From the NCBI GenBank assembly GCA_046330255.1, contig JAXLTC010000002.1, positions 990,737 through 1,054,736 on the forward strand: 64,000 bases of DNA. The letters run 5' to 3'. A program made the translations under genes and the position numbers. This DNA is from JBBSBL01 sp046330255 (GTDB lineage Bacteria > Actinomycetota > Thermoleophilia > Solirubrobacterales > Solirubrobacteraceae). Below, piece after piece: positions 25,644 to 33,818 of this stretch. The first letter of the stretch is position 1. Each line of letters opens with the position of its first letter. The notes under the pieces are model-generated. The model saw only the letters and a list, made by a program, of their open reading frames with translations, was not told the DNA's origin and ran no database searches.

Positions 25644-27239
25644 TCAAGCGGGCACCTCGAGCTTCGGGGCCTCGGGGGCGGGCGTTCCCGACCAGTCGCC
25701 GCTCGGGAGGCCGAGCTCCTGGGCCTTGCGGATGTTCGGGCTGACGATCTCGAGGTCGTGCCGGCGCAGGTCCTCGAGCGTCCAGCGCCGCTCGTCCCGC
25801 AGGTGGGGCTGCGCGATCGGCGTCACGCCGTCGCTGCGCACGAAGCCCAGGTCCTCGACGACCTTCGAGAGCTCCCAGCCGTGGTAGCGGTCGAAGTAGT
25901 TGCGGTCGCCGGTGTAGCGGCCCGGGTTCGACTCGTCCAACCAGCGGCACTCCTTCGAGCAGTAGAAGCGGGTGCGGCCGTCAACCTCGCGGTGGCAGAG
26001 ATCCTCCTCGATCATCGAGGGCATCTGGCACGTCCAGCAGAACGGCGGCGCGAGGTTCATCAACTGCATCGGGAGGAAGCCGCCGCCGGGATCGGTCGAC
26101 TCGCGGTAGGCCTCCCAGAAGGCGCCGTACTGCGCGTACCAGCCGGGGTACTTGCGCTCGAACCACTCGAAGTCGCGCTCGTCGAGCGGGTCGAAGCGCC
26201 AGTAGTTCAGCGGCCAGCTCGAGAATCCGAGCATCGCCGAGCGGTGGTGGACGCCCTTGACGATGCGCTCGCGGGCGCGCTCGAAGATCTCCGGCGAGAT
26301 CTGCAGGCCCAGCTTGCCGAGCTTCAGCACGTAGGCCCGGTACCAGTCGTCGCGCACCCAGCGGTCCCACTTGTCGAGGTAGGACTCCGGATCGGAGCGG
26401 TCGCGGGAGAAGTACTCCATGACCACGCCGGCGAACGTGTCGAGGTAGGCGTGGTTGATCCAGAACGCCTGCTGCAGGTCGCGCTCGATCAGCGGCGCGT
26501 TGTGGTCGTCCTGCAGCACGGTGAGCAGTGTCGCGTACCCGTTGGAGATGTGGCGGGCCTCGTCGGACTGGACCGACAGGTAGGTGGTCGGAAGGGTGAA
26601 GTCCCCGTTGCGCGCCGCGACGTCGGGCAGCGCCACGAAGACGACGTTCGTGAACGCGGTCTCGGCCACGACCTGGAGCGTGAACGCGCACTGGATCGGG
26701 TCGCCGACCATGAAGTGCGAGAGCATGTTGAACCCGGGGTTCGTCAGCGGCGAGTTCGGGAACGCCTTCGGGCCGAGGTTCCAGCCGGCGGGGTCCGGGA
26801 CGTGCTTCGCGTACCAGCGGGCGAGGCTCATCTGCATGCCCGTGTGGCGCAGCTCGTCGACGAACTGCACGTGGTAGCCGTTGCGCAGCTCGTTGTTCGG
26901 CACCGCGCTCATCAGCATCGACATGCTGCGACCGGCCGCGATCTCCGCGTAGTTGGTGACGTTGATGAAGGGCTTGAGGATCTCCAGCCAGCGCGCGTGC
27001 GCCTTGTTCGGCATGTCGGCGCGCACCGCAGCGTCCTGACCTCCGTAGACGCGCTCGTCCTTCTCCAGCTCCATCGGCAGGTACTCGCGCATGATGTGCT
27101 TCATCGGGTCCTTCGCGCGGTTCGGGAACCGGTAGCGCGTCGGGTACTTCGCCGCGGGCTCGAAGTAGCGGTTGTCCCAGCCCAGCTGGGCGATGCGCTC
27201 GTGCGTCTCGGTGATGCTGCGACGGCGGCTCGTGGTCAT
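25644..27239 (-). CDS. prmA: Soluble diiron monooxygenase hydroxylase alpha subunit
   Basis: Catalytic subunit (531 residues) of a bacterial multicomponent monooxygenase of the propane/Mim branch. The two diiron half-sites are complete: Glu99 with Glu129-x-x-His132 (VDELRH), and Glu193 with Glu227-x-x-His230 (QSDEARH). FCWTCQMPSM and FYCSKECRW form the C-terminal cysteine pairs also seen in MimA/PrmA. It would activate O2 to hydroxylate an alkane, ketone or phenol-like substrate. It is first in the operon, under a TTGACA-N18-TAGGGT promoter that leaves almost no leader. No GroEL-like prmG is present nearby. Substrate range cannot be read from sequence. Confidence 0.9.
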   Translation of the reverse strand: MTTSRRRSITETHERIAQLGWDNRYFEPAAKYPTRYRFPNRAKDPMKHIMREYLPMELEKDERVYGGQDAAVRADMPNKAHARWLEILKPFINVTNYAEIAAGRSMSMLMSAVPNNELRNGYHVQFVDELRHTGMQMSLARWYAKHVPDPAGWNLGPKAFPNSPLTNPGFNMLSHFMVGDPIQCAFTLQVVAETAFTNVVFVALPDVAARNGDFTLPTTYLSVQSDEARHISNGYATLLTVLQDDHNAPLIERDLQQAFWINHAYLDTFAGVVMEYFSRDRSDPESYLDKWDRWVRDDWYRAYVLKLGKLGLQISPEIFERARERIVKGVHHRSAMLGFSSWPLNYWRFDPLDERDFEWFERKYPGWYAQYGAFWEAYRESTDPGGGFLPMQLMNLAPPFCWTCQMPSMIEEDLCHREVDGRTRFYCSKECRWLDESNPGRYTGDRNYFDRYHGWELSKVVEDLGFVRSDGVTPIAQPHLRDERRWTLEDLRRHDLEIVSPNIRKAQELGLPSGDWSGTPAPEAPKLEVPA

Positions 27240-27246
27240 GGCGACG

Positions 27247-27276
27247 ACCCTATCAGCGCGAATGACATCATGTCAA
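27247..27276 (-). promoter_or_regulatory. Promoter of the monooxygenase operon
   Basis: Read leftward: TTGACA (27271-27276), 18 bases, TAGGGT (27247-27252), 7 bases, ATG. This is the clearest two-box promoter in the window. The -35 box overlaps the TGACAT palindrome. Confidence 0.65.
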
Positions 27277-27282
27277 TGACAT
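27263..27282. promoter_or_regulatory. Candidate TetR operator, TGACAT palindrome plus a third half-site
   Basis: TGACAT and ATGTCA flank one central C (27263-27275), and a further TGACAT follows at 27277-27282. The site covers the -35 regions of both divergent promoters, so a bound TetR dimer would block both. Confidence 0.65.
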
Positions 27283-27304
27283 ACCGTCAGCGATCCGTTA
27301 GGAT
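27276..27304 (+). promoter_or_regulatory. Promoter of the TetR gene
   Basis: ATGACA (27276-27281), 17 bases, TAGGAT (27299-27304), then 8 bases to the ATG at 27313. The -35 box lies in the TGACAT operator region, which suggests autorepression. Confidence 0.55.
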
Positions 27305-27312
27305 CCGGCGCG

Positions 27313-27930
27313 ATGCCCCCCACCGCTCCGGTCAGGCGCAAGCCGCAGAGTCCCGCGGAGTCCGAGCGCGAGATCGTCGCCGCGGCCGACAAGGTGCTGC
27401 GCGAGCGCCCCTTCCACGAGCTGACGGTCGACGCGATCATGCGCGAGACGGGGCTCAAGCGCCCCTCCTTCTACGTCCACTTCCGCGACCGCAACGACGT
27501 GATCCTGCGCGTGGTGGGAACGATCGGCGACGAGCTCTTCGACGCCGCCGGCCACTGGTACCGCGACGAGAGCGATCCGGTCTCGAGCGCGCGCCGCGCG
27601 CTCGAGGGCGTGGTCGCCGTCTACAGCCGCCACGGCCCGGTCCTCAGGGCGGTGGCCGACGCCGCGACCGACGACGCCGACGTCGAGCGCGCCTACCTCG
27701 GCCTCGTCCGGCGCTTCGCCGACGCGGCCGCCGACCACATCCGCAAGGAGCAGCGCGCGGGACGCGCGCTCGCGGTGGACCCGGATCCGACCGCCGAGGC
27801 GCTCACGTGGCTGACGGAGCGCTACCTCTCGCAGAAGCTGGGCCGCGGGGAGCGGCCCGACTCCTCGGGGCTGGTCGACGTCCTGCTGACGATCTGGTTG
27901 CGGTCGCTCTACGGCGACCGGTCGATCTAG
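27313..27930 (+). CDS. TetR-family regulator of the monooxygenase operon
   Basis: A 205-residue regulator. The N-terminal HTH is SEREIVAAADKVLRERPFHELTVDAIMRETGLKRPSFYVHFRDRNDV, and the helical C-terminal domain should bind an effector. It is divergent from prmA with only 73 bases between start codons, and the shared operator covers both promoters. The likely role is repression of the operon until substrate or product binds (inference). The short leader is consistent with leaderless translation. Confidence 0.85.
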   Translation: MPPTAPVRRKPQSPAESEREIVAAADKVLRERPFHELTVDAIMRETGLKRPSFYVHFRDRNDVILRVVGTIGDELFDAAGHWYRDESDPVSSARRALEGVVAVYSRHGPVLRAVADAATDDADVERAYLGLVRRFADAAADHIRKEQRAGRALAVDPDPTAEALTWLTERYLSQKLGRGERPDSSGLVDVLLTIWLRSLYGDRSI

Positions 27931-27976
27931 GGGTTCCGCAGCGCGCGGGCCCGCGGCGCCCACGCCCGCCGTCCGG

Positions 27977-28402
27977 CTACCCGGCGCCCTCGACCTGCGC
28001 GCGCAGGCGCTCCTCCGCCTCGCGCAGCTCCGGGGTCAGGCTCTCGCCGAAGTCCTCGGCCTCGAAGACCTGGCGGATCTCGATCTCCGAGACGCCCTCC
28101 ATCGGGTTCGGGCAGCGCTTCACCCACTCGAGCGCCTCCTGCAGCGAGCGGACCTCCCACAGCCAGAAGCCGGCGATCAGCTCCTTGGTCTCGGTGAACG
28201 GGCCGTCGAGCACCGTCCGTGCCGCACCGTCGAAGCGAACGCGCGCGCCCTTCGAGCTCGGCTGCAGCCCCTCGCCGGCCAGCATGACGCCCGCCTTCAC
28301 CAGCTCCTCGTTGTAGGCGTTCATCGCCTCCAGCAACTCCGTGCCGGGCAGCTCTCCGGCCTCGCTCTCGGCGGTAGCCCTGACCATGACCATGAATCGC
28401 AT
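27977..28402 (-). CDS. YciI-like (DGPF domain) protein
   Basis: A 141-residue dimeric ferredoxin-like protein of the YCII/DGPF family: it starts MRFMVMVRATAESE and carries DGPFTETKELIAGFWLWEV. In actinobacteria many such genes accompany ECF sigma factors, but none is adjacent here. Function is not established for the family. AGGAGG lies 7 bases before the ATG, so this gene has a true leader and ribosome-binding site. Confidence 0.8.
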   Translation of the reverse strand: MRFMVMVRATAESEAGELPGTELLEAMNAYNEELVKAGVMLAGEGLQPSSKGARVRFDGAARTVLDGPFTETKELIAGFWLWEVRSLQEALEWVKRCPNPMEGVSEIEIRQVFEAEDFGESLTPELREAEERLRAQVEGAG

Positions 28403-28533
28403 CGGGTGCCTCCTGGGTGGGAATCGGCCTTCTGTCGATGCGTCGAACGAGCCTCGCCGAAATCGACACGGATTGCGATCAGGGTCTCACGTCCGGTCAA
28501 CGAGGCCCCCGGCCCCGGGGCCGAGGCCCTCCC

Positions 28534-29130
28534 TCAACGCCGGATGGGCTCGGGCGCGTCCGCGTAGCGCCGGTAGCGACCCAGCAGTCGTCCGGCCACC
28601 GCGAGCAGCGGCAGCGCGAGCCGCCGCACCGCCGCGGGGCCGTCCAGGATGCCCATCTCGCTGCGGTACCGCGTCGAGAGGAACGCCACGTCGAGCATGC
28701 CCGGCCGGCCCCCTCCGCGCTCGCGCTGGGACCGGTAGAGCGCGGTCAGGAGGAACTCGGCGTTGTCGGCCGGACGCAGGTAGCCCGACACGCGGAGGTC
28801 GTCCTGCCCCGGGTTCCAGAACCGGTGCGGCTCGCCGGGCGCGAAGGAGACGGTCGCGCCGACCCCGGCGAATCGCGGAGGCTCGCCGGGACGCTGGTAG
28901 GCGATCCGGCCCTCCTGCACGGTCAGCGCCTCCTCCTGGTGGTGGTGCACGTGCATCGGCGGTCCGCTGCCGGGCGCCACGAGGTTCTCGACCTCGAGAC
29001 GATCGCCCGCGGGGTCGGGCACGCGGCGCAGGAACGTCAGCCGCTCCCCGGCGCCGTTGTCGATCGTGCGCGGGTAGCCGTCGGGGCTCGCGGTCGCGGC
29101 AGGGCCTCGCTCGTGCGCGATGGCGCTCAT
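28534..29130 (-). CDS. Cupin-domain protein
   Basis: A 198-residue protein with one cupin barrel: PPMHVHHHQEEALTVQEGRIAY (motif 1, three His and a Glu as metal ligands) and VSFAPGEPHRFWNPG (motif 2). The C-terminal 70 residues are helical and basic, with a hydrophobic stretch (LALPLLAVAGRLLG) that may touch the membrane. Coupled by ATGA to the upstream membrane-protein gene. Role unknown. Confidence 0.72.
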   Translation of the reverse strand: MSAIAHERGPAATASPDGYPRTIDNGAGERLTFLRRVPDPAGDRLEVENLVAPGSGPPMHVHHHQEEALTVQEGRIAYQRPGEPPRFAGVGATVSFAPGEPHRFWNPGQDDLRVSGYLRPADNAEFLLTALYRSQRERGGGRPGMLDVAFLSTRYRSEMGILDGPAAVRRLALPLLAVAGRLLGRYRRYADAPEPIRR

Positions 29131-29861
29131 GACGCGCTCCGATCGCCGCGAACCAGGCGCAGCCCGGTCGAGACCAGGAAGCCGAGCCAGACGGCGAAGC
29201 CGATGAACGACAGCGCGAAGACGGCCATCGCATCACCCGCGGCGATCGACGGGCCGGTGATCGCGCCGGCCAGCAGCAGCCCGGCGCCGACCGGTGCCAC
29301 GCGCTCGAACGCGCGCGGCGTCAGCCCGGCGGCCACGCCCGCCCGCGAGAGCCCGAGCAGCGCCACGGCCAGCGACAGGTAGAGCACGGTGAACGCGCTG
29401 TTGTGAAAGGCCCAGAGCGCGCTGATCGCGCCGAGGTCCGGGCGATCTCCCGTGGCGACGATCGACAGCGCCTGCTCGGCCGCGACCACGACGGCGAACA
29501 TCGCCATGATCCCGACAGCGCCGACCGCGCCGGTGAGGGCCCACCCCGGGCGCTCGCCGTCGAGCAGTCGGGGCAGCGTACCGCCGAGGAACAGGGCGAG
29601 ACCGACGCCGCTCAGGACGAAGGTCGCGACGAGCAGGTAGGTCGTCGCGCGGTCGTCGGCGTAGTGGGCCAGCACGTCGGCCGCCGAGGCGTCGTTCGCC
29701 GGCGCGGTGCCACCGCGCACGACGTTCTGGAGCAGGACCACGGCGGCGAAGCCGACGGCGCCAAGACCGGCCAGGCGAGCGCTCAGGTCGCCGAGCCCCC
29801 GGATCGCGCGCGGATTCGCGGCTTGGTGGCCGCGATTCGCGGATGTGAGCGTTGCGGACAT
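29127..29861 (-). CDS. Polytopic membrane protein of unknown function
   Basis: A 244-residue protein with about six hydrophobic helices (around 35-50, 73-93, 108-130, 150-175, 185-205 and 213-235). No recognised catalytic motif. GGGGGGAG precedes the ATG. It is divergent from a TetR gene and followed by a coupled cupin gene, so both may be targets of that regulator. Confidence 0.65.
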   Translation of the reverse strand: MSATLTSANRGHQAANPRAIRGLGDLSARLAGLGAVGFAAVVLLQNVVRGGTAPANDASAADVLAHYADDRATTYLLVATFVLSGVGLALFLGGTLPRLLDGERPGWALTGAVGAVGIMAMFAVVVAAEQALSIVATGDRPDLGAISALWAFHNSAFTVLYLSLAVALLGLSRAGVAAGLTPRAFERVAPVGAGLLLAGAITGPSIAAGDAMAVFALSFIGFAVWLGFLVSTGLRLVRGDRSAS

Positions 29862-29936
29862 CTCTCCCCCCGTTCAGTAGTATCTGTGTCCACTAATCAG
29901 AACGACTATCAGTTTACTGGAACACTTGTCAAGTCA

Positions 29937-30581
29937 ATGACCACACCCGAGACCTCCCGCGACTCCCCGAGCCTGCGCGAGCGCCGCGCGCAGCTGACCC
30001 GCGACGAGATCCTGCGCGCGGCGCGGCGGCTGTTCGCCGAGCGCGGCTACGCCCGCACGAGCGTGCGCGAGATCGCGCGCGCCGCGGGCGTCTCGGCCCA
30101 GACCGTGTACGACAGCGTCGGCTCCAAGCAGGCGCTCGTCTCGCGGCTGAACGACCTGATCGACAGCGAGGCGGACATCACCGGGATAGCCCGGGCGGCG
30201 GCCGAGTCCGGAGATCCGGAGGAGCTGGCGGCGGCGCCGGCCCGCATCACGCGCTCGATCCTCGAGCGCTGTGGCGACATCGTCCACGCGCTGGTCACCG
30301 GCGCCACGGCGGAGCCCGAGCTCGCGGCCGTGCTCGCCGAGGGCAGCCGGCGCCACGTCGAGGGCGCGCGCGGGATCGTGGGCATGCTCCGCCGCCTCGA
30401 CGCGCTCGACCCGGCGCTCGACCCGGACGACGCGGTCCAGACGCTCGCCGCCGTGTCCGACATCAGGTTCGCCATCGTCCTGCGCGACGGATACGGCTGG
30501 CCGCTCGACCGGCTCGAGGCCTGGATGGTCGCGACGAGCCGCACGCTGCTGCTCCCCCGCGCCGCCGGCGGGCGCGGCTGA
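29937..30581 (+). CDS. TetR-family transcriptional regulator
   Basis: A 214-residue regulator with HTH LTRDEILRAARRLFAERGYARTSVREIARAAGVSAQTVYDSVGSKQALV and a TetR-type C-terminal domain. The 75-base AT-richer gap to the divergent membrane gene contains CAGT-TT-ACTG and other short repeats that could be its operator, but none is convincing. ATG 29937 is the first in-frame start after that gap. Confidence 0.8.
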   Translation: MTTPETSRDSPSLRERRAQLTRDEILRAARRLFAERGYARTSVREIARAAGVSAQTVYDSVGSKQALVSRLNDLIDSEADITGIARAAAESGDPEELAAAPARITRSILERCGDIVHALVTGATAEPELAAVLAEGSRRHVEGARGIVGMLRRLDALDPALDPDDAVQTLAAVSDIRFAIVLRDGYGWPLDRLEAWMVATSRTLLLPRAAGGRG

Positions 30582-30611
30582 TCCGCCGGGCGCGCAGCGG
30601 CCACCGCCCGC

Positions 30612-31457
30612 TCACAGCGTCGACAGCGGCACTCCCACGATGTCGAGGCGGCGCGTGAGGCCGCCGAGCGCGAAGTCGCGGATCTCCTCGGCGCTCGCCC
30701 CGAGCGCGGAGAAGTCGCGGGCGCCGTCACGGCCTGGGGGCGCGAGCGACTCGGCGACCGCCGGAAGCAGCTCGCGCAGCGTCTCGCGGACCACCTCGCC
30801 GGCGGCGGGATCGGACCGCACGGACTCACGCAGGAACCAGACGCCGTAGCCGATGTGCCGCGTCTCGTCGTGATGGATCCGGCCGTAGCCCTCGACGAAC
30901 CCGGGCAGCAGCGAGGAGCGGTTCAGGTGGTCGGTGGCGAACTTGAAGGTCGTGAGCCCGAGGGTGCCCTCGAGGATCAGGTGGTAGAGCGTGACGAAGC
31001 GCAGCTTGGCGGCGGGGTCGGCGGGTGCCCCGACGAGGCGCTCGTGGTAGTCCACCAGCGCGACGTCGAAGAGCCGCCGGAAGCCGTCGGTGACCCGCTC
31101 CCGCGAGCGCTCGACGTGGGCGGCGACCGTCGCCGGAGAGGCGACGACCTCGTCCTGGAATCGCGCGTAGAACTGCATGTGCCGCGCCTCGTCCACCTGC
31201 TGGGTGGCAAGGAACGTGGCCTCCTCCTCGCTGCCGTGCGCGCCGACCAGGCCCGAGAACTTGGTCGTGATCCGCTCCTCGGCGACCATCAGCGAGGACA
31301 GCACGTAGAGCACGAGATCGCGCTCGCCGCCGGCCTCCATCTCGCTCCACTGGCGCGCGTCGGGCGCGAGGTCGATCGCGAACGGCGACCACTGCGAGTC
31401 CTCCCAGCGCCGGTAGAGCGTCTGCGGGTCGTTGAGCTGGATGTCGCCCGCGGTCAT
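30612..31457 (-). CDS. R2-like ferritin-fold diiron protein in the ars operon
   Basis: A 281-residue helical protein. Ligands for a dinuclear site are visible: Glu60/61 (VAEERIT), Glu90 and His93 (VDEARH), Glu163 (LEGTLGL), Glu198 and His201 (DETRHIGYG). This is the ribonucleotide-reductase R2/R2lox-like layout. It lacks the length and partner expected of a true class I R2, and no nrdA is near. It is translationally coupled (ATGA) to arsM, so an oxidase role linked to arsenic, for example oxidation of trivalent methylarsenicals, is conceivable but unproven. Confidence 0.7.
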   Translation of the reverse strand: MTAGDIQLNDPQTLYRRWEDSQWSPFAIDLAPDARQWSEMEAGGERDLVLYVLSSLMVAEERITTKFSGLVGAHGSEEEATFLATQQVDEARHMQFYARFQDEVVASPATVAAHVERSRERVTDGFRRLFDVALVDYHERLVGAPADPAAKLRFVTLYHLILEGTLGLTTFKFATDHLNRSSLLPGFVEGYGRIHHDETRHIGYGVWFLRESVRSDPAAGEVVRETLRELLPAVAESLAPPGRDGARDFSALGASAEEIRDFALGGLTRRLDIVGVPLSTL

Positions 31458-32305
31458 TCCGGCTTGCGCGCCCGGATGATCGCCGACCCGGCGTGGGCAT
31501 GGACGCGGTGGGTCTCGCGGATCTCGACGTCCTCGAGGCCCGCACCGGAGAGCGCCGCCGCGTAGGTCGCGCGGGTCAGCGCGCCCGCGATGCAGCCGGT
31601 CCAGGCGTCCATGTCGGCGCGCGTCGCCGCGTCCATGTCCTCGTCGGCGACGACATCGGAGACCGCGAGACGGCCGCCGGGGCGCAGCACCCGCGCGACC
31701 TCACCCAGCACCCGCGGCTTGTCGGCGGAGAGGTTGATGACGCAGTTGGAGATCACGACGTCGACGCTCGCGTCGGGCAGCGGGATGCGCTCGATCTCGC
31801 CCTCCAGGAAGCGCGCGTTGGCCACGCCGGCCGCGGCCGCGTTGCGGCGCGCGAGCGCGAGCATCTCGGGCGTCATGTCGAGCCCGATCGCCTCGCCCCC
31901 GGGGCCGACCCGCCGCGCGCTGATGAGCACGTCCGCGCCGGCCCCCGAGCCGAGGTCCAGGACCGTCTCGCCGGGGCGCAGGCCGGCGACCGCGGTCGGC
32001 ACCCCGCAGCCCAGCGAGGCGCCGACCGCCGCGGGCGGGGCCCCTTCGGACTCGTCGCCGTAGAGGGAGGCGCCGAACGGCGCGGCGGCGGTCGCGGCGG
32101 GCACGGCCCCCGCCTCCACGGCGGACGCCGCGCGGGCGGCGGCGGCGTAGCGCTCGCGCACCTCCGCCCAGACGTCCTCGCCCCCCTCCGCGCAGCCGCA
32201 GGGGGAGCCGGCCGCGGCCTCGCCGCAGCAGGAGGCCTTGTCGGCGGGATCGCAGCACGTCTCCTGCGCCTCGGTCGAGCAGCAGGCGGTGGTCATCTCA
32301 GCCAT
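31454..32305 (-). CDS. arsM: Arsenite S-adenosylmethionine methyltransferase
   Basis: A 283-residue ArsM-type enzyme that methylates As(III). The N-terminus is cysteine-rich (TTACCS, ETCCDP, SCCGEA, PCGCAE). Arsenic-binding cysteines are Cys100 (SLGCGVP), Cys188 (SNCVINLS) and Cys238 (TGCIAG). The SAM motif is LDLGSGAGAD. It overlaps the end of arsR by 13 bases and the start of the R2-like gene by 4. A GGAGGAG ribosome-binding site lies within the arsR tail. Compare the related enzyme at 16576, which lacks the key Cys. Confidence 0.88.
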   Translation of the reverse strand: MAEMTTACCSTEAQETCCDPADKASCCGEAAAGSPCGCAEGGEDVWAEVRERYAAAARAASAVEAGAVPAATAAAPFGASLYGDESEGAPPAAVGASLGCGVPTAVAGLRPGETVLDLGSGAGADVLISARRVGPGGEAIGLDMTPEMLALARRNAAAAGVANARFLEGEIERIPLPDASVDVVISNCVINLSADKPRVLGEVARVLRPGGRLAVSDVVADEDMDAATRADMDAWTGCIAGALTRATYAAALSGAGLEDVEIRETHRVHAHAGSAIIRARKPE

Positions 32306-32646
32306 GCGGAGATCTCCTCCAGGGAATCGGGGACGACGTAGTAGTAGGCCCACAGGCCGCGGCGCTCGGAGGCGACGATCCCCGCCTCGCGCAGCTTGCG
32401 CAGGTGATGCGAGAGCGTCGGCTGGGAGACGTCGAAGAGCGGGACCAGCTCGCAGACGCAGACCTTGCCGGCGTGCCTGCGCAGCACGTCGACGAGCTGC
32501 AGGCGGATCGGGTCCCCGAGCGCCTTCGCGATCGCCGCGATCCGCACCGCCTGCTCGCGCTGCACGTCCGGGTAGACCACCGGCTCGCAGCACGGCGCTC
32601 CGGCCGGGCGCTTGGTCTTGGGCGCGAGCTCCAGATCGACAGGCAT
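32293..32646 (-). CDS. arsR: ArsR/SmtB-family arsenic-responsive repressor
   Basis: A 117-residue winged-helix repressor. The metal-binding motif GKVCVCELV sits at the start of the recognition region (LFDVSQPTLSHHLRKLREAGIV), as in type-1 ArsR proteins; an extra Cys pair (APCCEP) is N-terminal. As(III) binding should release DNA. It heads the arsR-arsM-R2-like operon and is 35 bases from the divergent aquaporin start. Confidence 0.88.
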   Translation of the reverse strand: MPVDLELAPKTKRPAGAPCCEPVVYPDVQREQAVRIAAIAKALGDPIRLQLVDVLRRHAGKVCVCELVPLFDVSQPTLSHHLRKLREAGIVASERRGLWAYYYVVPDSLEEISAWLR

Positions 32647-32647
32647 C

Positions 32648-32659
32648 TATATACATATA
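32648..32659. promoter_or_regulatory. Candidate ArsR operator
   Basis: TATAT and ATATA flank AC in the AT-rich 35-base gap between the divergent arsR and aquaporin genes, the only such island in the locus. It could repress both directions. Confidence 0.4.
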
Positions 32660-32681
32660 TCGATTGAGTAGACGGTTGTCA

Positions 32682-33395
32682 ATGGATAGCATCGCCGCCG
32701 TGCCCGACCAGCGCCCCGGACTCGCGCGCCGCGCGGCCGCGGAGGCCTTCGCCGCCTTCGCGCTCGTCTTCGCCGGCTGCGGCGCGATCGTCGCCGACTC
32801 GGCACGCGGCGGGACGCTCGGCGCCGTGGGAATCGCGCTCGCCTTCGCGCTGGTCATCATGGTCATGGTCTACGCGACCGGCCACCTCTCGGGAGCGCAC
32901 GTCAACCCGGCCGTGACGCTGGCCTTCACGCTGACCCGCCACTTCCCGCGTCGCGACGCGGCGGCGTACGTCGGCGCCCAGCTCGCGGGCGCCACCGCGG
33001 CCGCGTTCGCGCTGCTCGCCCTGTGGCCGGGCAAGCCGGGGAGGCTCGGCGCGACCGTGCCGTCCGTCGGCGCCGGCAGCGCCTTCGCGTACGAGGCGCT
33101 GCTCAGCGCGATCCTGATGTTCGTGATCGTCGCCGTGGCGACCGACACCCGCGCGGTCGGCGCGGCGGCGGCGCTCGCGATCGGAGGCGCCGTGGGCCTG
33201 GATGCGCTCTTCGGGGGACCGATCACCGGCGCCTCGATGAACCCCGCGCGGTCGTTCGGCCCGGCTCTCGCGTCCGGGACGTGGACCGACTTCTGGGTCT
33301 ATGTCGCCGGACCGATCGCGGGCGCGGCACTCGGAGCGTTCGCCTACCAGCTCGTCCGGGCCGACCGCACCCCGCCGGGGGGAGAGCCGGGATGA
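32682..33395 (+). CDS. aqpS: Aquaglyceroporin-type MIP channel of the ars locus
   Basis: A 237-residue six-helix channel with both pore motifs, HVNPAVT and SMNPARS. In ars operons such channels (AqpS) let arsenite formed by arsenate reductase leave the cell down its gradient. The next gene is an arsenate-reductase-like protein coupled by ATGA, and arsR is divergent. There is no arsB or acr3 pump nearby, so this channel may be the exit route. Confidence 0.82.
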   Translation: MDSIAAVPDQRPGLARRAAAEAFAAFALVFAGCGAIVADSARGGTLGAVGIALAFALVIMVMVYATGHLSGAHVNPAVTLAFTLTRHFPRRDAAAYVGAQLAGATAAAFALLALWPGKPGRLGATVPSVGAGSAFAYEALLSAILMFVIVAVATDTRAVGAAAALAIGGAVGLDALFGGPITGASMNPARSFGPALASGTWTDFWVYVAGPIAGAALGAFAYQLVRADRTPPGGEPG

Positions 33396-33787
33396 GCCAC
33401 GTCCTCTTCGTCTGCCTGCACAACGCGGGCCGCTCGCAGATGAGCCGCGCGCTGTTCGACCGCGCGGCGGACGGCCGGCACACCTCCGAGAGCGCCGGGA
33501 GCCTCGCCGACCCGGACGGCGCGCCGCACGCCGTCGTCGTCGAGGCGATGGCCGAGCTGGGCATCGACATCTCCGGCCGCCGCCCGCGGCGCCTCACGCC
33601 GGAGCTCGCCGGGCGCGCGGACGTCGTCGTGACGATGGGCTGCGGCGACGCGTGTCCCTGGCTCCCCGGCAAGCGCCACCTCGACTGGGATCTGCCCGAC
33701 CCGGCGGGCCAGGGCCTGGAGGCTGTGCGCACGACCCGCGACGAGATCGACCGCCGGGTGCGGGCGCTCGCCGCCGAGCTGGGCTGA
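33392..33787 (+). CDS. arsC: Arsenate reductase, low-molecular-weight phosphatase fold
   Basis: A 131-residue protein. The N-terminal loop VCLHNAGRSQMS is the Cys-x5-Arg phosphatase/arsenate-binding motif. Two more cysteines in MGCGDACPWL and the DWDLPDPAGQ motif match thioredoxin- or mycothiol-linked ArsC enzymes. It reduces As(V) to As(III), which the aquaporin would release or ArsM methylate. Confidence 0.85.
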   Translation: MSHVLFVCLHNAGRSQMSRALFDRAADGRHTSESAGSLADPDGAPHAVVVEAMAELGIDISGRRPRRLTPELAGRADVVVTMGCGDACPWLPGKRHLDWDLPDPAGQGLEAVRTTRDEIDRRVRALAAELG

Positions 33788-33818
33788 TCGGGCCGGCCGC
33801 GACCGGTACGGTGCGCCA

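Noticed and set aside
30612..31457. Class I ribonucleotide reductase small subunit
   Set aside because: No large subunit nearby, short length and an arsenic-operon setting; only the diiron fold can be supported.
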